Source: JAFGDI01 sp963662515 (GTDB lineage: Bacteria; Planctomycetota; Phycisphaerae; Sedimentisphaerales; SM23-30). From it: a DNA stretch of 64,000 bases. A program made the translations under genes and the position numbers. The notes beneath the pieces are model-generated. The model was not told where the DNA came from. It ran no database searches and saw nothing but the letters and a program-made list of their open reading frames with translations. This document shows, piece by piece, positions 19,180 to 26,751 of this stretch. Position 1 is the first letter of the stretch. Every line of letters begins with the position of its first letter. The stretch spans positions 4,092,001 through 4,156,000 of the forward strand of contig OY759675.1 in the NCBI GenBank assembly GCA_963662515.1, given 5' to 3'.

Positions 19180-19288
19180 TATCTGCACCCAGCACCTTTT
19201 TAAGCATGTCAATCGGTGAAGCGTATTTCATAGCACCCAGAATACTGCGATTAACGGTTTTAGTCAAAATAATTTCATTGAACGATTC
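19169..19288 (-). pseudogene. Possible remnant of a small DUF6933-like protein
   Basis: About 39 codons read SFNEIILTKTVNRSILGAMK and end GADNAE-stop, overlapping the DUF2238 start. The words ILTKT.NRSILG.M resemble the C-terminal signature I recall for DUF6933-type proteins. No good start is present, and upstream the frame passes through the terminator of the peptidase gene. It is best read as a decayed 3' end; confidence is low. Confidence 0.3.
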
Positions 19289-19320
19289 AAGTTGCGGCGT
19301 GATGTTATGCCAATATATAC

Positions 19321-19354
19321 AAAAGGGAGGAACCAGTATTAACTGGCTCCCCCC
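19321..19354 (-). terminator. Terminator of the basic-secretory-protein gene
   Basis: On the minus strand, a GC-rich stem GGGAGCCAGTT / AACTGGTTCC-type pair with an AATA-containing loop is followed by TTTTG. It lies about 20 bases after the stop of the peptidase gene. Confidence 0.75.
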
Positions 19355-19372
19355 TGCTATGTTCAATTAAGA

Positions 19373-20080
19373 TTACTGATTATTTTCAGCGGGTTGAACA
19401 TCCTGGTTCGTTTTCGGTTTAACCCCTCTGGCGACCTGGTAATCGAGCCAGAGCTGGTCGATGGTTTTGCCTGTGACAGTTTCAAATATTTTGAGGTCCA
19501 TCTGGCGTTTGCGGTATGCCTGGTTGAGCTTGCTGACGATGCCCGGAGCCAGATCAGATTCAAGCCAGAGTAGGAAACCACCGGTGATCTGATAGCCGGA
19601 CTTGTAACCATCGGCTTTGGCAGGAACGGCAAAATAGCTAAGCGGCTTACCTTCGTAAATAGCCCAGCGGTAATAGTCGGTCATACCTTCCATGAGCCAC
19701 CAGTCTCTGACCCGGCCATACTGCTGAACAGAGTGTATCATTTCATGGAAAATAGCACCAATATCATCAGGGTGCTGCCTGAACCATGGCGCGAAAATAC
19801 GGATACGATTGCCGGCACAGTCAGCAATTCCCTCGCTGGACGCCATGAAAACGAGATTTATCTCTTTGTGCGGTTCAAAACCAGTGGTAAGCATCATATT
19901 GCAGGCCCTGGGATACCATTCCTCAATAAGAGCCTTGCATTTGAGTGCCCACGGCTCCATGTCCGGCGTAGCGGTAACATCAATGTTCACCTTAACGACA
20001 ACAGGCTCTGCCGCTCTTGTCATGCCAGTTGCGATAAAAGCGATAAATAAAACCATAACTACAGTCAGAAATTTTTTCAT
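19373..20080 (-). CDS. Secreted basic-secretory-protein family metallopeptidase
   Basis: This 235-residue protein has a signal peptide (about residues 1-23, FLTVVMVLFIAFIATGMTRA). The core matches the basic secretory protein family (PF04450): the zinc-binding helix HEMIHSVQQYG, then WLMEGMTDYYRW with the downstream acidic residue, and a C-terminal helical part (DLAPGIVSKLNQAYR, LWLDYQ). Plant members are pathogen-induced; bacterial ones are secreted and presumed peptidases. The HExxH form (HEMIH) is intact. The tail from about residue 220 is Gln/Asn-rich and disordered. AGGATTATTAAGAC precedes the ATG. It is monocistronic, with a terminator at 19321-19354. Confidence 0.85.
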   Translation of the reverse strand: MKKFLTVVMVLFIAFIATGMTRAAEPVVVKVNIDVTATPDMEPWALKCKALIEEWYPRACNMMLTTGFEPHKEINLVFMASSEGIADCAGNRIRIFAPWFRQHPDDIGAIFHEMIHSVQQYGRVRDWWLMEGMTDYYRWAIYEGKPLSYFAVPAKADGYKSGYQITGGFLLWLESDLAPGIVSKLNQAYRKRQMDLKIFETVTGKTIDQLWLDYQVARGVKPKTNQDVQPAENNQ

Positions 20081-20554
20081 GTCTTAATAATCCTATTCTT
20101 TTTCAAAAAGCCTATTAATTTGATCAAAAGAAAAATACAGGAGCGGCAACTAGCCAGGCAACTGTAAATACTTATTTTATTGAGAGTTAAACTAAATAGC
20201 CAAGTTCAGGTCATAATGCAATAAAAAGCGAGGCACGGAATTACACGGCTATTCTCTGGCAAATTTACTAAGGTGCGGCTGTCTTTATACGACAATTATA
20301 GCATTCGGGGTTACATTTTCTAAGGAAAAAATATTGAGATTACAGAGAGTGTTGAGAACCAGCTAAACAGAAATGTAAAAAACCTTCGGGAGCCGTGTGT
20401 CCTGAAGGTTCTTTCTTGTGTGTCTGGTTGGCATTATTATGTCATGCCATTTTGTAGTGGTGAATGTCTTATGTTTGCCGCCACAGGTGGCTTACCGGCC
20501 CTTACAACCTTACTTCCTTGCATCCTTACTTCCTGTAACCGTTCACGGTTACTA
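20081..20554. other. Intergenic region between the peptidase gene and the ECF operon
   Basis: No gene is seen. It contains the promoter region of the peptidase gene (20081-20300, AT-rich, no clear box pair) and the terminator of the ECF operon at 20374-20410. The roughly 140 bases between the operon's last stop and its terminator include CTTACTTCCTTGCATCCTTA, a degenerate repeat of ACTTCC/CCTTAC words, without coding potential. Confidence 0.5.
20374..20410 (-). terminator. Terminator of the ECF sigma factor operon
   Basis: AACCTTC (20381-20387) pairs with GAAGGTT (20404-20410), with extra GGG/CCT pairing inside. On the minus strand the stem is followed by TTTTTT (20374-20380). Confidence 0.7.
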
Positions 20555-21907
20555 TTATTTTACTGTCTCATCTGGTTTTTCGGTCAGGTTCTGTTCTTTA
20601 CGCAGGGCATTATCTTTGGCCAGTGCCTCCGTGAAAGCTGCCTGCGCCCGGCGTTCTACATGACCGTCCATAAAGCCGATGGTAAAGCTGGCCTGGCCAT
20701 TGATCTCGAAGCGTTCGTAGATGGCGATCATTGCCGCTGGGTTCTTCACTTTTGTGGTCAGATCATTGCCGCGATAGATATAGCCACTGCCGGGCAAGGG
20801 GCTGGCAATATCTTCTGCTTTGAGCTCACCCGCAACCAGCAGGTCGTTAAGGGCGTCTGGCATCTTGTTACCATTCTTATCACAGTATATAATGCAGGCG
20901 AGCAGTATAGACTTTACCTTTTTCATACTTACATAACTGTCAGCCTGAAGCTTGTCAGACTGGGCCATTGTATTAAGTATCGGTATAAGCATATTATTGA
21001 TCTGCTCGTGGTTCAAACTACACTGGAGTTTATCCTGTGTAACTACAGGTTGAAGAGCATCGAACAAGGGCCTGATATCATTGCCAATTATTTCATCTTT
21101 CAGGCAACACTCAAAAAACTTTCCGACAAGCACGGCGGCACGACTGGCAGCCTGACCGTCGGCTGACTTGAGCGTGTAGGTGATCTGCAACTGCTTATCG
21201 AGGTTCAGACCGATGGCAGCCCACTGTACTGAGCTATTTATATCAGCACCGGTAAACATCTCACCGCAAAGATCAACAGGCTCAATGGTTTCGGCGATCA
21301 CACGATGCAGACTCACAGTCGGGGCAAGGATAAGTTTCACACCATAGCTATCGTCAGCCTTGAGGGCAGATGCTATATCTGGCCGTTCAGGCCGGGTGGC
21401 GGCTTGCAGTCTTTGCAGGGTCGTAGCACTACCGGCGAACAAGACATCGTTTTCATCTTTTACCGTATCTAGCTTGATAAAGGGCATGCCGTTTACCACA
21501 ACGGCATTTAGTAACTGGATCACACCAGCAACAGAAGGACATGCCTTGCCGGGCTCATGGGTTACGACAATATAGAACGAGGGCAGGTCATACATATTGG
21601 CCAGCAGATACACAAACTGCACTCCTTCAGTGCGGAACTGGTTGATATAGCCATCGATCAGAATTTTGGTCTGATCCATTTCGGCTTTCATATTCTGGTC
21701 CAACTGGCCATCAGCCACAGCGATCTTAGCTATCTGGTCAAATACCGTTTGGGTATTGATATTATTAATATCTATACTTAATACCGCGATAGTTTCATCT
21801 TCGAGCCAGGGTTTCAGACGGTCATAATCAGAAGCCCCCTGCGCCAGACCTGTAAACATCGAAACAACCATTACCATAACTAACATATGTTTTTTGATCA
21901 TATTCAT
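20555..21907 (-). CDS. Exported protein with C-terminal DUF1559-like DGH motif
   Basis: This is an exported protein of about 450 residues. I take ATG 21907 (MNMIKKHMLVMVMVV), preceded by CAGGAG. A start at 21934 would translate the hairpin repeat as MLVLPRRYK. The signal peptide ends near GLAQGA. The middle has no recognised domain. The C-terminal part reads SILLACIIYCDKNGNKMPDALNDL ... SGYIYRGND ... FTIGFMDGHVERR, which resembles the last segment of planctomycete DUF1559 pseudopilin-like proteins (the DGH motif). It is the last gene of the operon sigma factor, anti-sigma, 22039 gene, this gene, and may be a sensed or regulated envelope component. Function unknown. Confidence 0.65.
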   Translation of the reverse strand: MNMIKKHMLVMVMVVSMFTGLAQGASDYDRLKPWLEDETIAVLSIDINNINTQTVFDQIAKIAVADGQLDQNMKAEMDQTKILIDGYINQFRTEGVQFVYLLANMYDLPSFYIVVTHEPGKACPSVAGVIQLLNAVVVNGMPFIKLDTVKDENDVLFAGSATTLQRLQAATRPERPDIASALKADDSYGVKLILAPTVSLHRVIAETIEPVDLCGEMFTGADINSSVQWAAIGLNLDKQLQITYTLKSADGQAASRAAVLVGKFFECCLKDEIIGNDIRPLFDALQPVVTQDKLQCSLNHEQINNMLIPILNTMAQSDKLQADSYVSMKKVKSILLACIIYCDKNGNKMPDALNDLLVAGELKAEDIASPLPGSGYIYRGNDLTTKVKNPAAMIAIYERFEINGQASFTIGFMDGHVERRAQAAFTEALAKDNALRKEQNLTEKPDETVK

Positions 21908-21918
21908 TTTATATCTCC

Positions 21919-22044
21919 TGGGTAGCACAAGCATCCCTGCTTGTGATTTAATTTATTCCAAATTTTCAATATCACTTGTCTTGGTTTCGCATTCCAACTT
22001 GACACCAGCATTATGAATGTCAAGCAGGGATCCTTGACCTACCT
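21919..22044. repeat. Composite hairpin element between two operon genes
   Basis: The ends are inverted: GGTAGCACAAGC...GCTTGTGATTT (21921-21950) on the left, and a second hairpin GTCAAG...CTTGACCTACCT (22019-22044) pointing the other way. The inner part has ATTCCAA and TTTCGCATT, also found in the element at 23477-23600. The stop codon TAG of the 22039 gene lies inside the right end (AGG-TAG-GTC on the minus strand). The left end lies two bases upstream of the ribosome site of the next gene. It is a small non-autonomous element filling the whole spacer. Confidence 0.7.
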
Positions 22045-23463
22045 GCGTAATGATATCTTGTAGCCGCTGAATCTGTTTCTGCCTTTAGGATCTTCTACAT
22101 CGAGCACGCCAACTTCACCTTCGAGATAATATTTGAGCGGCTTGCCAGTGAAGGCATTTATCGGAGTTGGAGCGTATTTAATATCGGAAAGATTCTCTGG
22201 CAGCTTGCCATAGGCGGCAACATACATGCGAATGGCTTCCACACATTGCAGGGTATCACCGCGTACTTGTAATGAATCCCGCAGCAAACTGGCTTTACTT
22301 ACCGCAGGAAGGATATCTATGAAAATATTCTTTATACTATGTGAGCTACTAATTACAGCCAGTTCTTTTTCCTGTTTTGCCAGCAGATCATGCCCCTGAT
22401 AATACGGCAGAAAAAGGTACTTAAATACATTATCACGAAGAGGTACATACTCTTTCCACATGGCAAGCAAAACAACCTGAGTAGCGGGCATAAGCTCTAT
22501 CCGGCTCTGGTCATACCCAATTTCATGTAGTTGTTTTTTAGCAGGTACATAATTCATACCGACAAAAGCGGCCAGACCAACACTATCAATCGTTCCTGTA
22601 CTGACATCTGTAAGCTGGAACATATCCATAAATATTTTATTTGCCTGTTCAACCGAAAGAATATCGTTCTCAAGGCCATCTATATAACCTTTAAACCAGA
22701 GATTCATTTCAGATTCATAAGCCTGTCGCATATCAATTAACTTATCTGGCATTAACTCTAATGCCCAATATAAATTTGGTGCATCTGACTGTGAAACAAA
22801 ATCTTCCAGCATTTCATAACTTAAAGCTGCAATGCCTATACCCACCAGATTCTGGATCAGCGTTTTGCCCTTACCCACATCTTCCGCCAGAGCAAAATTA
22901 TAACTCAGCAATTCCAATGCTCTGTTATAATTGCCTCTGGCAATTTCTACCCTGACTTCCAGAGCAACATACCTGGCAATTCTTTTTAAGTCTGACAGAC
23001 TCGGCAACACCATATCCATACCATCTTCAAAATGATCCTGCCAGTCGCAGGATTCACTAAGGGCGGCATGTTTCAGAAAATCCCAGGTTGAAACCTTATA
23101 ATATTTATCGGCATAGTCCAGATACTCGCTCTTGAATTTTGCAAAAGGCATATCCAGCAATTCAGAGCAATCCGGGTCGCCTTCTTTCAAACTGAGCCGC
23201 ATCCTGATAATGTCATCTGTTGGCATTGAAGCGGTGAGCTTGAACCAATCGATAGCCGCATTGCCGGGCTTTTGATCTGTTACCATTGGCAATAGTCGAT
23301 ATTGTAATGCCGGGACTGGCTCGGCGGCACCAGAGATGGTGATCTCAACGAATTTATCTGGCTGACTGGCCGCTGGCGTGGCCGTATTGGTCTGGCCCAG
23401 CGTGATACCACACATTGAAACCGACATAACAAGCAATAACATGTATTTTTTGAATCTGTTCAT
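22039..23463 (-). CDS. Exported protein of unknown function in ECF operon
   Basis: This exported protein has about 474 residues. The ATG at 23463 (MNRFKKYMLLLVMSVSMCG) has GAGGAG eight bases upstream; the longer frame from 23526 would run through the hairpin repeat. The signal peptide ends near GITLGQ. The mature part is largely helical (ALELLSYNFALAEDVGKGKTLIQNLVGIGIAAL, LYWALELMPDKLIDMRQAYE), resembling planctomycete proteins of unknown function that score repeated helical hairpins. The C-terminus (LPENLSDIKYAPTPINAFTGKPLKYYLEGE) has the pattern of pseudopilin-like tails that precede a DGH-type end. It belongs to the ECF sigma operon. The stop codon is supplied by the flanking repeat. Confidence 0.6.
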   Translation of the reverse strand: MNRFKKYMLLLVMSVSMCGITLGQTNTATPAASQPDKFVEITISGAAEPVPALQYRLLPMVTDQKPGNAAIDWFKLTASMPTDDIIRMRLSLKEGDPDCSELLDMPFAKFKSEYLDYADKYYKVSTWDFLKHAALSESCDWQDHFEDGMDMVLPSLSDLKRIARYVALEVRVEIARGNYNRALELLSYNFALAEDVGKGKTLIQNLVGIGIAALSYEMLEDFVSQSDAPNLYWALELMPDKLIDMRQAYESEMNLWFKGYIDGLENDILSVEQANKIFMDMFQLTDVSTGTIDSVGLAAFVGMNYVPAKKQLHEIGYDQSRIELMPATQVVLLAMWKEYVPLRDNVFKYLFLPYYQGHDLLAKQEKELAVISSSHSIKNIFIDILPAVSKASLLRDSLQVRGDTLQCVEAIRMYVAAYGKLPENLSDIKYAPTPINAFTGKPLKYYLEGEVGVLDVEDPKGRNRFSGYKISLRR

Positions 23464-23476
23464 TGTATTACTCCTC

Positions 23477-23600
23477 AAGTAGCACAAGCGTCTGGGCTTG
23501 TGATTAGTTAAATTCCAACTTACCAACTAAGACTGTTGCAATTTCGCATTTATGTCTGTCAGTAACAATATTAATCTCAACCGGGACGGTTGAGCTACTT
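23477..23600. repeat. Composite hairpin element between two operon genes
   Basis: This has the same plan as 21919-22044: left hairpin GTAGCACAAGC...GCTTGTGATT (23479-23506), an inner AT-rich part with ATTCCAA and TTTCGCATT, and right hairpin AATCTCAACCG...CGGTTGAGCTACTT (23573-23600). The right end touches the TAA of the anti-sigma gene. The two stems differ in sequence from those at 21919-22044, but each keeps full pairing. Confidence 0.7.
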
Positions 23601-24033
23601 ACCCTTGCAGGGCCTCCTGCAATGTCATGACCTCACTCTTTCGTCCGGACGATTTGGGCAGGGCATCAACGCCATGTTCTAAAACCTTATTGCGCAGGTT
23701 AAGATATGAATTCTCGTTTAGTTTTCTGACTGGCTGACGATCAAGGCTGGCATTTATCATTATGCCGGGCCGATGCACCTGGGTATTATCAACACTGGCA
23801 AACTGGGTATAGCCCAAGTCGGCAACAGGGGTGCTAGTCCGACCAGTTACCAGAAGAACATATACCGAGAGCATAACCAGCAATAGAGCCATGCCGCCAC
23901 TGCTGAGCTGCCATACCCGGGCGGTACGCCGGCCCTTGCGATAGCCAGCTGCAAAGGCAACGCTCGCCTGGTCAAGTTCCGGCATAACCGGGGTCAAAGC
24001 CATCATCTTTTTTTCAAAATCTGTGTATTCCAT
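23599..24033 (-). CDS. Membrane-anchored anti-sigma factor candidate
   Basis: This 144-residue protein has one membrane helix (GGMALLLVMLSVYVLLVTG, about residues 46-64). The N-terminal 38 residues are cytoplasmic (YTDFEKKMMALTPVMPELDQ) and the rest is periplasmic and polar. It follows the ECF sigma gene by 44 bases, the classic position of an anti-sigma factor. No zinc-binding HxxxCxxC motif is seen, so it is not a canonical ZAS-domain protein; the role is inferred from context and topology. The spacer upstream holds one hairpin repeat, and the stop codon touches another. Confidence 0.6.
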   Translation of the reverse strand: MEYTDFEKKMMALTPVMPELDQASVAFAAGYRKGRRTARVWQLSSGGMALLLVMLSVYVLLVTGRTSTPVADLGYTQFASVDNTQVHRPGIMINASLDRQPVRKLNENSYLNLRNKVLEHGVDALPKSSGRKSEVMTLQEALQG

Positions 24034-24047
24034 AATAGCACCTGTTT

Positions 24048-24079
24048 ATTAATCTCAACCGAGACGGTTGAGCTACCTT
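24048..24079. repeat. Single hairpin element between sigma and anti-sigma genes
   Basis: AATCTCAACCGAGACGGTTGAGCTACCT is one hairpin unit. CTCAACCG pairs with CGGTTGAG, and the conserved AGCTACCT end overlaps the stop codon TAA (24078-24080) of the sigma gene. A short TAGCACCTG near 24036 may be the remains of the left half of the composite element. Confidence 0.65.
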
Positions 24080-24551
24080 ATTCCAACCTATCCTGTAGCA
24101 TTTTTATCGCTCGCTGGTAGCGGTTGTGTAAAGTTGATACTGCAATGCCGGTAACTTCTGACATTTCTTCAAAGCCAAGTTGGCCCCACAATCGCAGGGT
24201 AACTACCTCACGCAGTTCAACTTCCAGTTGGCTCAGTGCCTGTTGCACCACTTCGACATCAAGAGCATTACCATTGTCCGGTTCAAACCAGAATCTGCCG
24301 TTAGCCAGCATAGTCCGGGCTGCCTGGTCACGCACCTGCTTTTTTCGCAGCCGACTGATACATTCATTGCGTACCGTCCGATAAAGCCAGGCTTTAACAT
24401 TGCCCGGCATAACCTTCTGGCCCAGCAGTTTCACAAATGCTTCCTGTACCGCATCTTCGGCATTTGAGCCCAGCCAATGCCGGGCGTACAGGCACAAACC
24501 TGCCGAAAACTCGGAAAAAAGCCTGTCAATATCTGCTGCTCCGTACGCCAA
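24078..24551 (-). CDS. ECF-type RNA polymerase sigma factor
   Basis: This 157-residue sigma-70 family factor directs RNA polymerase to a specific promoter set. Region 2 is visible (SNAEDAVQEAFVKLLGQ, then VKAWLYRTVRNECISRLRKKQ), as is region 4 with its helix-turn-helix (LELREVVTLRLWGQLGFEEMSEVTGIAVSTLHNRYQRAIKML-like segment at about 110-155). There is no region 1.1 or 3, as expected for ECF factors. The start is TTG at 24551, with AAAGGA about 10 bases upstream and an in-frame TAA directly before it, so no longer ATG start exists. It heads a four-gene operon whose other products are membrane or exported proteins, which points to envelope sensing. Autoregulation is likely but not shown. Confidence 0.88.
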   Translation of the reverse strand: MAYGAADIDRLFSEFSAGLCLYARHWLGSNAEDAVQEAFVKLLGQKVMPGNVKAWLYRTVRNECISRLRKKQVRDQAARTMLANGRFWFEPDNGNALDVEVVQQALSQLEVELREVVTLRLWGQLGFEEMSEVTGIAVSTLHNRYQRAIKMLQDRLE

Positions 24552-24644
24552 TTATCTGTAAATCCTTTATTTTGAACTATATTGCAATCATCACTGCATA
24601 TATAAGACGCATAATGCGAGGTTTTTTCCAATGAAAAATAAAAA

Positions 24645-24676
24645 AACCGCCGACAGTTTCAGGCCATCGGCGGTTG
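24645..24676 (-). terminator. Terminator of rho
   Basis: On the minus strand, AACCGCCGA pairs with TCGGCGGTT across a 13-base loop, followed by a run of seven T. It is 31 bases past the rho stop. Confidence 0.88.
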
Positions 24677-24706
24677 GTGTTTTACAAATTGTCAGATCAG
24701 AGCATA

Positions 24707-26515
24707 TCAGCCCAGATTCATGGTCATGAGGAACTCGGCATTGCTGCGAGTCTTCTTCAATCTGGTCTTGAGCAGTTCTACGCTCTCGACCGGGTTCATA
24801 TCGCTGAGGATCTTACGCAGACGATAGGAAAGTTCCAGCTCCTTGGGGTCCATGAGCAATTCTTCCTTACGGGTACCGCTGCGACTGATATCAATCGCAG
24901 GATAACACCGGCGTTCAACCAGACGACGGTCAAGGTGCAGTTCCATATTACCTGTACCCTTGAACTCTTCAAAAATAACTTCGTCCATCTTAGAACCGGT
25001 ATCGACCAGAGCTGTTGCCAGAATAGTCAGCGAGCCGCCCTCTTCAATGTTACGGGCAGCACCGAAGAACTTCTTAGGCTTCTGCAGAGCATTAGCATCC
25101 ACACCACCGGTAAGTATCTTACCAGAGTGCGGCATTTCGGTATTATAGGCACGAGCCAGACGAGTGATCGAGTCAAGCACGATAACAACATCGCGACCAT
25201 ACTCTACCATACGCTTGGCCTTTTCAATTACCATTTCGGCAACCTGAACATGGCGGCTGGCAGGCTCATCAAAGCAGCTGCTAACCACTTCAACTTCCGG
25301 ACCGCAAGCCCGTTTCATTTCGGTCACTTCTTCAGGACGCTCATCGATCAGCAATACGATAAGATGAACTTCCTTATGATTGGTGGCGATTGAGTTGGTT
25401 ATTTTTTGCAGCAGTACGGTTTTACCGGTACGAGGCGGAGCGACGATGAGACCACGCTGCCCTTTACCGATCGGTGTAACGATATCAACTATACGCATAT
25501 TAAGCTCTTCTGGAGCTGTTTCTAAAACCAGTCGCTCTTCAGGGTGCAGCGGAGTGAGATCTTCAAAGACTGTCTTTTCAGTCAGTGACTCTGGATCTTC
25601 ATAGTTTACCGCTTCGACTCTTAAGAGTGCGAAATACTTTTCAGATTCTTTTGGCGGACGGATCGCACCTGCAACTATATTTCCATTACGCAGACCAAAG
25701 CGACGGATCTGTGAGGGTGATACATAAATATCGTCCGGGCATGGGACATAGTTATAATCAGGAGTACGCAAGAAGCCATAGCCATCAGGGAGAAGCTCGA
25801 GAACACCTTCGCCATACATCAGTCCGTTCATGCGAATACGGTTACGGACGATCATGAAAATGAGGTCTTGCTTCTTAAGCCCGGCGTATTCTTCCAGCCC
25901 CTCAGCCTTTGCAATATCGCGAAGCTCGTCAACTTCCATTTTCTGAAGTTCTTTGATATGCAGATTGCTTTTCTTGGCCTCTTCATAGCGTTCGTAGGTT
26001 TCAGGATCGCATTCCATAAGCGATTTGAACTTTTCTACTTTACCAGAATTACCATTATTCTGGTTGCCATTATTTTGATTGCCGTTGTTCTGGTTATTAC
26101 CAGAATTGTTTTTACTGTTATTAGAGTTTTGCGATCCCTTGCGGCCGCCCTGATTCTTCTGTTGGCGTCCAGAGTTTTTGCGTTGAGGAGCACCGCCATG
26201 AGCAGCAGAAGACTGAGCGATAACTGCCTTTTCTTCCGGTTCAGACACAACCTGCTGCTTGACGACAGGAGTTGCCGGAGTCGGGGCTGGAGCCGGAGCT
26301 GATGTCGAAGCCGGGGCTGGTGTCGGTGCAGCGGCACTATCAGTCGCCTGAGCTGGTGCGGCCTGGGTCTTTCTGCTCAAGGTGCGTTTCGGACTGAGCT
26401 TCACGCTTTCAGTTTCCAGTTCCTTGTCAAAATCATCAAAAAACTGTTCGGCCTCGATCTGAGGCTCATTGTCTTGACTAACTGATTTTCTGGTAGTCTT
26501 TTTGGCTCTGGCCAT
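24707..26515 (-). CDS. rho: Transcription termination factor Rho with Asn-rich insert
   Basis: Rho is a hexameric RNA-dependent ATPase that ends transcription. The helical Rho-N part (VDELRDIAKAEGLEEYAGLKKQDL) is near residue 190, the RNA-binding cold-shock-like fold (EGVLELLPDGYGFLR, DIYVSPSQIRRF) near 235-280, and the P-loop VAPPRTGKTVLLQ near 357. DERPEEVTEM and RHVQVAEMVIEKAKR follow, with the Q- and R-loop region after them. At 602 residues it is about 180 longer than E. coli Rho. The extra is N-terminal: a basic start, an Ala/Pro/Thr stretch, and at about 110-157 a disordered Gly/Gln/Asn run with repeated NQNNG units. The gene stands alone and ends in a strong terminator. Confidence 0.96.
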   Translation of the reverse strand: MARAKKTTRKSVSQDNEPQIEAEQFFDDFDKELETESVKLSPKRTLSRKTQAAPAQATDSAAAPTPAPASTSAPAPAPTPATPVVKQQVVSEPEEKAVIAQSSAAHGGAPQRKNSGRQQKNQGGRKGSQNSNNSKNNSGNNQNNGNQNNGNQNNGNSGKVEKFKSLMECDPETYERYEEAKKSNLHIKELQKMEVDELRDIAKAEGLEEYAGLKKQDLIFMIVRNRIRMNGLMYGEGVLELLPDGYGFLRTPDYNYVPCPDDIYVSPSQIRRFGLRNGNIVAGAIRPPKESEKYFALLRVEAVNYEDPESLTEKTVFEDLTPLHPEERLVLETAPEELNMRIVDIVTPIGKGQRGLIVAPPRTGKTVLLQKITNSIATNHKEVHLIVLLIDERPEEVTEMKRACGPEVEVVSSCFDEPASRHVQVAEMVIEKAKRMVEYGRDVVIVLDSITRLARAYNTEMPHSGKILTGGVDANALQKPKKFFGAARNIEEGGSLTILATALVDTGSKMDEVIFEEFKGTGNMELHLDRRLVERRCYPAIDISRSGTRKEELLMDPKELELSYRLRKILSDMNPVESVELLKTRLKKTRSNAEFLMTMNLG

Positions 26516-26751
26516 TGTATCTCACAACTCCTGTAAAATTGAATAGTTAGAACAAACCACAAAGGCACCGCTCCACCGCTGCTATATATTAAACAGTCAG
26601 TAGAACTTATGTATAACGGAATCCTTGGCAGTCTTCGATATGTGTCATACTCTCTGAAGAGGCTAATAACGCTAAATTGACAAACCCCATCAGACTAATA
26701 TTAAAAGTACCCGCTTAAGCCGGGAAGGTATGCGATAAACAAAAACCGATA

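Noticed and set aside
20420..21166. 248-codon plus-strand frame
   Set aside because: It is antisense to the exported protein gene at 20555-21907, which has a signal peptide, a ribosome site and operon context.
21908..21934. Upstream start for the 20555 gene (MLVLPRRYK)
   Set aside because: These codons are the hairpin repeat; a good CAGGAG precedes the ATG at 21907.
23464..23526. Upstream start for the 22039 gene
   Set aside because: It would translate the repeat element; GAGGAG sits before the ATG at 23463.
24674..25393. 239-codon plus-strand frame opposite rho
   Set aside because: It is a shadow of rho, with no support.
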